DNA of 6,924 bases, taken from NCBI GenBank assembly GCA_944393755.1, contig CALYBF010000075.1, positions 1-6,924 of the forward strand, given 5' to 3'. The notes under the pieces were generated by a model. The model ran no database searches and had not been told where the DNA came from. It worked only from the letters and a program-made list of their open reading frames with translations. The DNA comes from an uncultured Clostridia bacterium (GTDB lineage Bacteria > Bacillota > Clostridia > TANB77 > CAG-508). Made by a program: the position numbers and the translations under genes. Within the stretch, counting starts at the first letter, position 1. Each line of letters starts with the position of its first letter. Of this stretch, positions 1 to 6,837 are shown piece by piece.

Positions 1-15
1 ATTGGCAATAAAAAT

Positions 16-44
16 TTGACTAAACACTTACGTATTGTTATAAT
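16..44 (+). promoter_or_regulatory. Sigma-A-type promoter of tex
   Basis: The -35 box TTGACT lies at 16-21 and a perfect -10 box TATAAT at 39-44, separated by the ideal 17 bases. A TG at 36-37 one base upstream of the -10 box gives an extended -10 element. The predicted transcription start is near position 51, giving a leader of about 44 nt before the tex ATG. Only one of twelve consensus bases differs, so strong constitutive transcription is expected. The start site is inferred from spacing only. Confidence 0.85.
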
Positions 45-70
45 AGAGCTGTTGATAAAACAGTTCTATT
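42..70 (+). repeat. 12-bp inverted repeat overlapping the tex promoter and start site
   Basis: The arms at 42-53 (AATAGAGCTGTT) and 59-70 (AACAGTTCTATT) pair along all 12 positions with one G-U wobble (G48-T64) around the 5-base loop GATAA, and a T run continues to 73. The left arm covers the end of the -10 box and the predicted start near 51. A transcript from this promoter would therefore lack most of the left arm and could not form the full hairpin. The dyad is either a DNA operator on the core promoter or an intrinsic terminator for an upstream gene reading in from the left. The wobble pairs only in plus-strand RNA, which slightly favours the terminator reading. Confidence 0.6.
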
Positions 71-75
71 TTTGT

Positions 76-87
76 GAGGAAAGGAAG
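76..87 (+). promoter_or_regulatory. Ribosome binding site of tex
   Basis: A purine block, GAGGAAAGGAAG, ends 7 bases before the ATG at 95, which is the usual Shine-Dalgarno spacing. It fixes the start at 95. The in-frame GTG at 74 lies at the edge of this ribosome binding site, so it is not a credible start. Confidence 0.85.
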
Positions 88-94
88 TATTTTA

Positions 95-2278
95 ATGGAA
101 AAAATAATAAAAATAATATCAGAAGAATTAGGAATAAAGAAAGAACAAGTAGAAAATACAATTAAACTAATAGATGAAGGAAACACAATACCATTTATTG
201 CACGTTACAGAAAAGAAGTAACAGGAGGACTAAGTGATGAAATACTTAGGGAATTAAGCGAAAGACTAAGTTACTTAAGAAATTTAGAACAAAGAAAAGA
301 AGAGGTTATAAAATCAATAGATGAGCAAGGAAAATTAACAGATGAAATATTACAAGCAGTTGCAATCGCTAAAACTTTAGCAGAAGTGGAAGATATTTAT
401 AGACCATATAAACAAAAAAAGAAAACAAGAGCAACTGTTGCTAAAGCTAAAGGTTTAGAGCCACTAACAAATATTATATTAGAGCAAAAAGAAACAAAAG
501 ATATAAAAGAAATTGCAAAAGAATATATAAATATTGACAAATTATCAGAAGAAGATAAGAAAAATAAGGATAAAGTAGTAGCAACAGTAGATGATGCAAT
601 TTCTGGTGCTTTAGATATAATTGCAGAAATAATATCTGATGAACCAAAATATAGAAAACAAATAAAGAAATTTTGTTATAGAGAAGGTTTAATAGTAACA
701 AAATCAGCTAAAGAAAATGAAAAATCTAATTATGAAATGTATTATGATTATAAAGAAGCTATAAAATATATACCAAGTCATAGAATCTTAGCTATTAACA
801 GAGGAGAGAAAGAAGGTTTTTTAAAAGTAAGTTTAGAAAAACCAGAAGATAAGATTTTAAATTATATAGAAAGAGATATTATAAAAGGTGATACACAATT
901 TACAGCAATGCTTAAAGAAACTATTTTTGATAGTTTTAAAAGATTAATAGAACCTTCAATTGATAGAGAAATACGTTCTGACTTAACAGAAAAAGCAGAA
1001 GAAAAAGCTATTAAAGTTTTTGGTAAAAATTCTAAACAATTACTTTTAGGAGCACCAATTAAAGGAAAAACTGTTATGGGCTTTGACCCAGCATATAGAA
1101 CTGGTTGTAAAATTGCTGTAATTGATGAAACAGGAAAAGTTTTAGATTATACAACAGTATATCCAACAGAACCTCAAAATGATGTAGAAGGTGCTAAGAA
1201 AGAATTATTAAAATTAATTGAAAAAGACAAAGTAGATATGATAGCAATAGGAAATGGTACAGCTTCTCGCGAGTCTGAAATGTTTGTAGCAGATATGATA
1301 AAAGAAGCTTCAAGAGATGTTCATTATGTAATTGTAAGTGAAGCGGGAGCATCTGTATATTCTGCATCTAAACTTGCAACGGAAGAATATCCAGATATAA
1401 ATGTATCAATAAGAGGGGCTATATCAATTGCAAGGAGATTACAAGACCCTTTAGCTGAACTTGTTAAAATAGATCCAAAGGCAATAGGAGTTGGACAATA
1501 TCAACACGACGTAAATCAAAAGAAATTATCAGAAAGCCTAACAGCAGTAGTGGAAGATAGTGTTAACAAAGTAGGAGTAGATGTAAACACAGCAACACCT
1601 TCACTTTTATCTTATGTATCAGGAATAAATAATACAATTGCAAAAAATATTGTTAAATATAGAGATGAAAATGGTAAACTAAAAAATAGAAAACAATTAT
1701 TAAAAGTACCAAAACTAGGAAAAGTAGCTTTTGAACAATGTGCAGGGTTTATTAGAATATATGACGGGGACAACCCTTTAGAATTAACAGCAGTACACCC
1801 AGAAAGTTATGAGGCAACTGAAAAATTACTTGCTGAAATTGGTTTTGATAAAAATGATTTAAAAGATAAAGAAAAATTAGAAGATTTACGAAACAAATTA
1901 AAATCTATAAATGTAGAAAAAACAGCAAAAGAATTGGGCATTGGAGAAATGACATTAGGAGATATAATAGAAGAATTATCAAGACCGGGAAGAGATCCTC
2001 GTGAAGATATGCCAAAGCCTATTTTAAGGAGTGATGTTTTAAAACTAGATGATTTAAAAGAAGGTATGGTACTTACTGGAACAGTAAGAAATGTAATTGA
2101 TTTTGGTGCATTTGTAGATATTGGTGTAAAACATGATGGTTTAGTACATATTTCAGAAATGAGTGATAAATATATTAAAAACCCATCTGAAATTGTATCA
2201 GTTGGTGATATTGTAAAGGTTAAGGTAATTAGCATAGATAAGGAAAGACAAAAAGTTGCTTTGTCTATGAAAGTATAA
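95..2278 (+). CDS. tex: Tex family S1 RNA-binding transcription accessory protein
   Basis: This is a complete 727-residue Tex protein, close to the family's usual length of 720-780. The N-terminal helical region carries the family signature around residues 31-46 (TIPFIARYRKEVTGGL). A second conserved helical block lies near 95-124 (EDIYRPYKQKKKTRAT). A YqgF/RNase H-like domain starts at about 327 with GFDPAYRTG (329-337), followed by IGNGTASRESE (385-395) and EAGASVYSAS (416-425). Helix-hairpin-helix repeats span about 485-555. The conserved HPESYEA segment lies near 568, and a C-terminal S1 domain covers 655-727 (DFGAFVDIG at 669-677). Tex binds nucleic acids through S1 and is linked in other bacteria to transcription and RNA processing in the cytoplasm; its exact role here is inferred from the family. 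The ATG at 95 is chosen for its ribosome binding site. The gene has its own promoter and terminator and no co-transcribed partner is visible. No frameshift or missing domain was seen. Confidence 0.97.
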   Translation: MEKIIKIISEELGIKKEQVENTIKLIDEGNTIPFIARYRKEVTGGLSDEILRELSERLSYLRNLEQRKEEVIKSIDEQGKLTDEILQAVAIAKTLAEVEDIYRPYKQKKKTRATVAKAKGLEPLTNIILEQKETKDIKEIAKEYINIDKLSEEDKKNKDKVVATVDDAISGALDIIAEIISDEPKYRKQIKKFCYREGLIVTKSAKENEKSNYEMYYDYKEAIKYIPSHRILAINRGEKEGFLKVSLEKPEDKILNYIERDIIKGDTQFTAMLKETIFDSFKRLIEPSIDREIRSDLTEKAEEKAIKVFGKNSKQLLLGAPIKGKTVMGFDPAYRTGCKIAVIDETGKVLDYTTVYPTEPQNDVEGAKKELLKLIEKDKVDMIAIGNGTASRESEMFVADMIKEASRDVHYVIVSEAGASVYSASKLATEEYPDINVSIRGAISIARRLQDPLAELVKIDPKAIGVGQYQHDVNQKKLSESLTAVVEDSVNKVGVDVNTATPSLLSYVSGINNTIAKNIVKYRDENGKLKNRKQLLKVPKLGKVAFEQCAGFIRIYDGDNPLELTAVHPESYEATEKLLAEIGFDKNDLKDKEKLEDLRNKLKSINVEKTAKELGIGEMTLGDIIEELSRPGRDPREDMPKPILRSDVLKLDDLKEGMVLTGTVRNVIDFGAFVDIGVKHDGLVHISEMSDKYIKNPSEIVSVGDIVKVKVISIDKERQKVALSMKV

Positions 2279-2288
2279 ATTTTTAAAA

Positions 2289-2334
2289 TAAAATCAGTAA
2301 GAGATATAAAATATACTTACTGGTTTTAATTTTG
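2289..2334 (+). terminator. Rho-independent terminator of tex
   Basis: The hairpin begins 11 bases after the tex stop. Arms 2289-2301 and 2316-2328 pair over 13 positions, with one U-G wobble (2294-2323), around an A/T-rich 14-base loop that can fold further (TATA against TATA). The 3' arm runs into TTTTAATTTTG. The core AATCAGTAAG / CTTACTGGTT is the stable part. It is likely weaker in the opposite direction, where the wobble becomes an A-C mismatch. Confidence 0.8.
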
Positions 2335-2377
2335 TCAAAAATTAAAGAAATAAAAAATTAAAATTATAATTGGTATG

Positions 2378-2406
2378 AAAATAGACAAGCATTAGCTTGC
2401 CTATTT
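2378..2406 (-). terminator. Terminator of the giant activase-dehydratase gene, overlapping its stop codon
   Basis: In minus-strand RNA the arms AAATAGGCAAGC (2406-2395) and GCTTGTCTATTT (2390-2379) pair at all 12 positions, with one G-U wobble, around the 4-base loop TAAT. The 3' arm ends in TTTT, and further T-rich sequence follows downstream. The upstream arm contains the last lysine codon and the TAG stop, so the ribosome would cover this arm when it terminates translation. The immediate U tract is short, so termination efficiency is uncertain. On the plus strand the wobble becomes an A-C mismatch. Confidence 0.65.
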
Positions 2407-5400
2407 AGTAACTTTTTTACTATCTTGTGAATTCGTATCTTCTATTTGTTGTTCTTGATTTTCGCTATCTATAGCTTTTTTTTGGTTTTGTTTAGCTTTT
2501 AAATTATCTTTAGCAACAGTCATTAAAAGTTTAATTCTGTTAGTTTGGTTAGCTTCACTAGCACCTGGGTCATAGTCTATAGGTGAAATATTAGCTTCTG
2601 GAAATTTACTTCTAATAGTTTTAATAACACCTTTACCAACTACGTGGTTTGGAAGGCAAGCAAAAGGTTGAACACAAACAATATTTGGAATATCATTTTC
2701 TATATATTCAATCATTTCAGCAGTTAAGAACCAACCTTCACCTGTTTGGTTACCAATAGATAATATATCTTTAACTTTATCTTCTAAATGCCAAATATCA
2801 CAAGGTTGTAAATAACCTTTTTTAGAATTAGCCAAAGCTATTTTAACATCTTTTTCTAAAACATTTATAAGTTTAATAGCAATTTTACTAATTTTAGAAG
2901 AAGTTTTATTTGTATTTAATAATTTATTAAAAGTAATTTTATGTGTTGCCATAAATTTAACAAATCCCATAAAATCAGGTAAAACAACTTCGGCTCCTTC
3001 TTTTTCTAATATATTTGCAACAAAATTATTTCCAAAAGGATGATATTTAATTAAAACCTCACCAACAATACCAACTTTAGGTTTTTCTATTGATGTATCT
3101 AATTCTATTTTCTCAAAATCATTTACAATATCGTAAATACTTTGTTTAAACTCCTTATTACTTGATTTTGTAAGCAATTTCTTGCATTTTTCCATCCAAG
3201 TGTCAAATAATTTCTGAGATTCACCTTTATGTACTTCATAAGCTCTGTTTTTAGTTAGCATTTTTTGTAATAAATCACCATAAACAACAGTCTTAAATAA
3301 TCTTTCAATAAAAGGAACTGTAAGTTTAAAGCCAGGCATTTTTTCCATACCAACAAAGTTTAGAGAAATTACTGGTACATTTGAAAAACCTGCATCTTTT
3401 AAAGCTTTTCTAATAAAACCAATATAATTAGTAGCTCTACAACCACCACCTGTTTGAGAGATAATTAAAGCAGTTTTATTAACATCGTATTTACCAGATT
3501 GAAGAGCCTCAATCATTTGACCTGTAACTAAAATAGATGGATAACAAGCATCATTATTTACGTATTTTAAACCAGTATCAACAGTTTTTTGTGTACAATC
3601 TCTTAAAAGTTCTACATTATAGCCAGAAGCTCTTGCTGCAGTTTCTAATAATTCAAAATGAATAGGTGCCATTTGTGGGAATAAAATAGTATATTCCTTT
3701 TTCATTTCTTTAGTAAATATCTTTTTATGAATTCCGTAGTCTCCATCTCCTTTTTCTTCGTTCTTTTCTTGTTCACGTTTTTTCATACTAGCAATAAGTG
3801 AACGGATACGAATACGTACAGCACCTAAATTATTTACTTCATCTATTTTAATTAAAGTATACATTTTATTATAACTAGAAAGTATCTCTTCTACTTCATC
3901 AGTTGTAACAGCATCAACACCACAACCAAAAGAATTTAATTGAACAAGTTCTAAACAGTCATGTTTACCAACAAAATCTGCTGCAGCATATAATCTTGCA
4001 TGATATACCCATTGGTCAACAACTCTTAAAGGTCTTTTTGCTTCTGTTTTATCAGAAACACTATCTTCTGTTAAGACACATAAACCAAGAGACGTAATTA
4101 AAGTATCAATTCCGTGGTTAATTTCAGGGTCTACGTGGTAAGGACGACCAGCAAGAACTATACCCTTCAAATTATTTTCTTCTATATATTTAACAGTTTC
4201 GCTACCTTTTCTTCTAATATCTGCTTTACATTTTTGATATTCTGCTTCTGCTTTATCAGCTGCTTCTTCAAGTTCTGCTTTTGTAAAATTATATTCTTTA
4301 AACACATCAAGTTCTAATATCTTTTTAACAAGGTTTTTCTTATCTAAAGGTAAAAATGGGTTAATAAACTTAACTTCAGGATCTTTCAAACCTTCAACAT
4401 TATTTCTTAAAACCTCTGAATAAGAAATAACAATAGGGCAGTTATAATGGTTATCAGCTTTTTCATATTCTTTTCTTGAATATGGAATACAAGGGTAGAA
4501 AATAGTTTTAACACCTTGTTCTAACAAACTCTCAATATGCCCGTGAGAAAGTTTTGCAGGGTAGCAAACAGATTCAGAAGGCATAGACTCCATACCTTTT
4601 TCATATGTTGCACGTGTACTTTTTTCAGATAAGATAACCCTAAAACCTAAACTTGTTAAAAAAGTAAACCAAAATGGATAATCTTCATACATATTTAAAA
4701 CTCTTGGAATACCAATAGTTCCTCTTGTTGCATATTGCTCTTCTAAAGGTGTGTAATCAAAAAGTCTTTGATATTTATATTGAACAAGATTAGGCAAGTT
4801 TTTCTTCTTAGTAATAGCTCCAGCACCTCTTTCACAACGGTTACCAGAAACGTGTATTTGTCCATTACTAAATTTATTTATAGTTAATTTACAATGATTT
4901 TCACAAATACCACAACGAGTATGTGTAACTTTAATTTCTAATTTATCCAACTCGTCTTCTTTCAAAATAGTAGACTTATACTCCATATCCATATTTGTTT
5001 CATATTGTTCTTTAGAAAGTAAAGCCATACCATATGCACCCATTAGCCCTGCAATATCTGGTCTTATTACATTTTTACCAACAATCAGTTCAAATGCACG
5101 AAGAACAGCATCATTATAAAAAGTTCCACCTTGTACTACAATATGGTCTCCTAAAGTCTCAACATCTCTAACTTTCATAACTTTTTGAATAGCATTTTTA
5201 ATAACAGAATATGAAAGTCCTGCTGAAATATCTCCTACGGAATAGCCTTCTTTTTGAGCTTGTTTTATTTTAGAGTTCATAAATACAGTACATCTTGAAC
5301 CTAAATCAACAGGTGTTTTTGATTTAATTGCTTCTTTTACAAATTCAGAAATTTCTAAATTTAAACTCTTAGCAAAAGTCTCGATAAAAGAACCACACCC

Positions 5401-6756
5401 TGAAGAACAAGCCTCATTAAGCATAATATTATCAATAGAGCCATTTTTCATTCTGATATATTTCATATCTTGACCACCAATGTCTACAATAGAAGTAACA
5501 TCAGGTTCAAATTTTTTAGCAGCTGTATAATGTGCAATTGTTTCAATTTCATTTAAATCTACATTTAAAGCAGTTTGTATCAAGCTTTCACCATAACCAG
5601 TAACACCGCTATATCTTAAAATAGCTTTTTTAGGTAATTCGTGGTAAAGTTTTTTTAGCATATTCATAACACTTTTTAAAGGGTTACCTTCATTACTTCC
5701 ATATAAAGAATAAAGAAGTTTACCATCTCTATCTATCAAAACTAACTTAGTAGTAGTAGAACCTGCGTCAATACCTAAATAACAATCACCTTCATAATTA
5801 GCAAGATCTCCTCTTTCTACTTTATCTTTACTGTGTCTTTCCTTAAAACTCTTATATTCGTCATCATTTTTAAATAATGGGTCTATTGGTTTTGTTGTAT
5901 TATCGTGTGAAACTCTTAAATTTTCAATCTTCTTTGCAAGTTCGTCAGGTGTGATACTTTCTGTATTTATAGAATCTAAAGCAGCACCTTTTGCAACTAA
6001 AAGATGAGCTTCTTCAGGAACGATTATTTCATCATCTTTTAAATGAAGAGTTTCTATAAATCTTTGGCGTAATTCTGATAAATAATTAAGAGGACCGCCT
6101 AAAAATGCAACATTACCACGAATTGGTCTACCACAAGCAAGGCCACTAATAGTTTGATTTACAACTGCTTGGAAAATAGATGCAGCAATATCTTCTTTTG
6201 CAGCACCTTCATTAATTAAAGGTTGTATATCAGTTTTTGCAAAAACCCCGCAACGTGAAGCAATTGGATAAATTGTTTTATAACTTTTTGCAAGCTCATT
6301 AAGACCAGCAGTATCTGTGTGTAATAAAGAAGCCATTTGGTCTAAAAATGCACCAGTACCACCAGCACAAGTACCGTTCATACGTTGCTCTATAGATTGG
6401 TCAAAATAAATAATTTTAGCATCTTCACCACCAAGTTCTATAACAACATCAGTTCTTGGTATGTATTTTTCAACAGCACGTTTACAAGAAACAACTTCTT
6501 GGATAAAGTCTACACCTAAAAATTTAGCAGCAGACATAGCACCAGAACCTGTTAAAGCTAGTGTAAATACATTATTTGGATATTTTAAAAGCAAATCTTC
6601 TAACACACTACAAACAGTATTTTTAGTATCTGAAAAGTGCCTTTGGTAATTTTTATATATTGTGTTTAGATTTTTGTCCATAACTATGATTTTAACAGTT
6701 GTAGAACCAACATCTAAACCTACGTGTAATAATTCTTTATTATCATTATTGTTCAT
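2401..6756 (-). CDS. Giant acyl-CoA dehydratase activase/dehydratase-like fusion protein (COG1924-COG3580-COG3581 type)
   Basis: This 1451-residue cytoplasmic protein (no signal peptide or membrane segment seen) reads as four modules. Activase 1 (about 10-262) has DVGSTT (15-20), ELGGEDAK (107-114), Cys130 in NGTCAGGTGAF, Cys169 in SRCGVFAKTD and FLGGPLNYL. Activase 2 (about 326-580) has DAGSTTTK (330-337), DIGGQDMK (425-432), Cys450 in NEACSSGCGSF and Cys489 in SRCTVFMNSK. A four-Cys motif follows (615, 618, 622, 641). Two dehydratase-like halves span about 680-960 (Cys731, 756, 945) and 1020-1412 (Cys1071, 1106, 1367). In the known family, the activase couples ATP hydrolysis to passing one low-potential electron from a [4Fe-4S] cluster to the dehydratase. 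Fusions of about 1400 residues are common in anaerobes and usually annotated only as acyl-CoA dehydratase or activase; substrate and reaction are unknown here. The frame is uninterrupted. A polar Q/N/K/E-rich tail (1413-1451) closes it. The start is supported by a ribosome binding site. The gene appears monocistronic. Confidence 0.93.
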   Translation of the reverse strand: MNNNDNKELLHVGLDVGSTTVKIIVMDKNLNTIYKNYQRHFSDTKNTVCSVLEDLLLKYPNNVFTLALTGSGAMSAAKFLGVDFIQEVVSCKRAVEKYIPRTDVVIELGGEDAKIIYFDQSIEQRMNGTCAGGTGAFLDQMASLLHTDTAGLNELAKSYKTIYPIASRCGVFAKTDIQPLINEGAAKEDIAASIFQAVVNQTISGLACGRPIRGNVAFLGGPLNYLSELRQRFIETLHLKDDEIIVPEEAHLLVAKGAALDSINTESITPDELAKKIENLRVSHDNTTKPIDPLFKNDDEYKSFKERHSKDKVERGDLANYEGDCYLGIDAGSTTTKLVLIDRDGKLLYSLYGSNEGNPLKSVMNMLKKLYHELPKKAILRYSGVTGYGESLIQTALNVDLNEIETIAHYTAAKKFEPDVTSIVDIGGQDMKYIRMKNGSIDNIMLNEACSSGCGSFIETFAKSLNLEISEFVKEAIKSKTPVDLGSRCTVFMNSKIKQAQKEGYSVGDISAGLSYSVIKNAIQKVMKVRDVETLGDHIVVQGGTFYNDAVLRAFELIVGKNVIRPDIAGLMGAYGMALLSKEQYETNMDMEYKSTILKEDELDKLEIKVTHTRCGICENHCKLTINKFSNGQIHVSGNRCERGAGAITKKKNLPNLVQYKYQRLFDYTPLEEQYATRGTIGIPRVLNMYEDYPFWFTFLTSLGFRVILSEKSTRATYEKGMESMPSESVCYPAKLSHGHIESLLEQGVKTIFYPCIPYSRKEYEKADNHYNCPIVISYSEVLRNNVEGLKDPEVKFINPFLPLDKKNLVKKILELDVFKEYNFTKAELEEAADKAEAEYQKCKADIRRKGSETVKYIEENNLKGIVLAGRPYHVDPEINHGIDTLITSLGLCVLTEDSVSDKTEAKRPLRVVDQWVYHARLYAAADFVGKHDCLELVQLNSFGCGVDAVTTDEVEEILSSYNKMYTLIKIDEVNNLGAVRIRIRSLIASMKKREQEKNEEKGDGDYGIHKKIFTKEMKKEYTILFPQMAPIHFELLETAARASGYNVELLRDCTQKTVDTGLKYVNNDACYPSILVTGQMIEALQSGKYDVNKTALIISQTGGGCRATNYIGFIRKALKDAGFSNVPVISLNFVGMEKMPGFKLTVPFIERLFKTVVYGDLLQKMLTKNRAYEVHKGESQKLFDTWMEKCKKLLTKSSNKEFKQSIYDIVNDFEKIELDTSIEKPKVGIVGEVLIKYHPFGNNFVANILEKEGAEVVLPDFMGFVKFMATHKITFNKLLNTNKTSSKISKIAIKLINVLEKDVKIALANSKKGYLQPCDIWHLEDKVKDILSIGNQTGEGWFLTAEMIEYIENDIPNIVCVQPFACLPNHVVGKGVIKTIRSKFPEANISPIDYDPGASEANQTNRIKLLMTVAKDNLKAKQNQKKAIDSENQEQQIEDTNSQDSKKVTK

Positions 6757-6764
6757 GACAAAAT

Positions 6765-6772
6765 CTTCCTTT
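6765..6772 (-). promoter_or_regulatory. Ribosome binding site of the giant activase-dehydratase gene
   Basis: Read on the minus strand, AAAGGAAG sits 8 bases before the ATG at 6756-6754. It resembles the tex site (also AAAGGAAG, 7-base spacing), which supports both starts. Confidence 0.85.
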
Positions 6773-6804
6773 CTGTCTATAAAAATATACTTTCTAACAC
6801 CTTT

Positions 6805-6833
6805 ATTTTATACGGAAATAGCCATTTTGTCAA
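6805..6833 (-). promoter_or_regulatory. Sigma-A-type promoter of the giant activase-dehydratase gene
   Basis: On the minus strand a perfect -35 box TTGACA (6833-6828) is followed, after exactly 17 bases, by TAAAAT (6810-6805). An overlapping TATAAA (6812-6807) would give a 15-base spacer and is the less likely -10 box. The predicted start is near 6798, giving a leader of about 42 nt. The spacing and the nearness of the gene make this a good candidate; it has not been mapped. Confidence 0.75.
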
Positions 6834-6837
6834 ATGG
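6822..6837. repeat. Short palindrome centred on the -35 box
   Basis: CCATTT (6822-6827) and AAATGG (6832-6837) are perfect 6-bp inverted arms separated by TGTC. The dyad covers the whole -35 box of the leftward promoter, where a repressor site could act. It does not match a Rex, cre or other operator consensus that I can recall, and short dyads occur by chance in AT-rich DNA. Confidence 0.3.

Noticed and set aside
74..94. In-frame GTG start for tex, adding seven residues
   Set aside because: The GTG overlaps the edge of the purine-rich ribosome binding site that serves the ATG at 95, and it has no ribosome binding site of its own.
474..701. Leftward 75-codon open frame inside tex
   Set aside because: It is antisense to a fully conserved coding region, with leucine-rich low-complexity composition typical of reversed AT-rich codons and no supporting ribosome binding site.
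1807..2235. Leftward 142-codon open frame inside tex
   Set aside because: It lies antisense to the helix-hairpin-helix to S1 part of Tex, and its Ser/Phe/Ile-rich translation resembles no family.
4114..4317. Rightward 67-codon open frame with Phe/Cys-rich translation, superficially membrane-like
   Set aside because: It is the antisense image of the lysine/glutamate-rich helical segment (about residues 814-880) of the giant protein, so the hydrophobicity is an artefact of complementing Lys and Glu codons.
2401..6756. Possibility that the giant frame is two genes joined by error, or a frameshifted operon
   Set aside because: The frame is continuous, linkers between modules are natural charged segments, no internal ribosome binding site stands out, and the same domain order is known as a genuine fusion in anaerobes.
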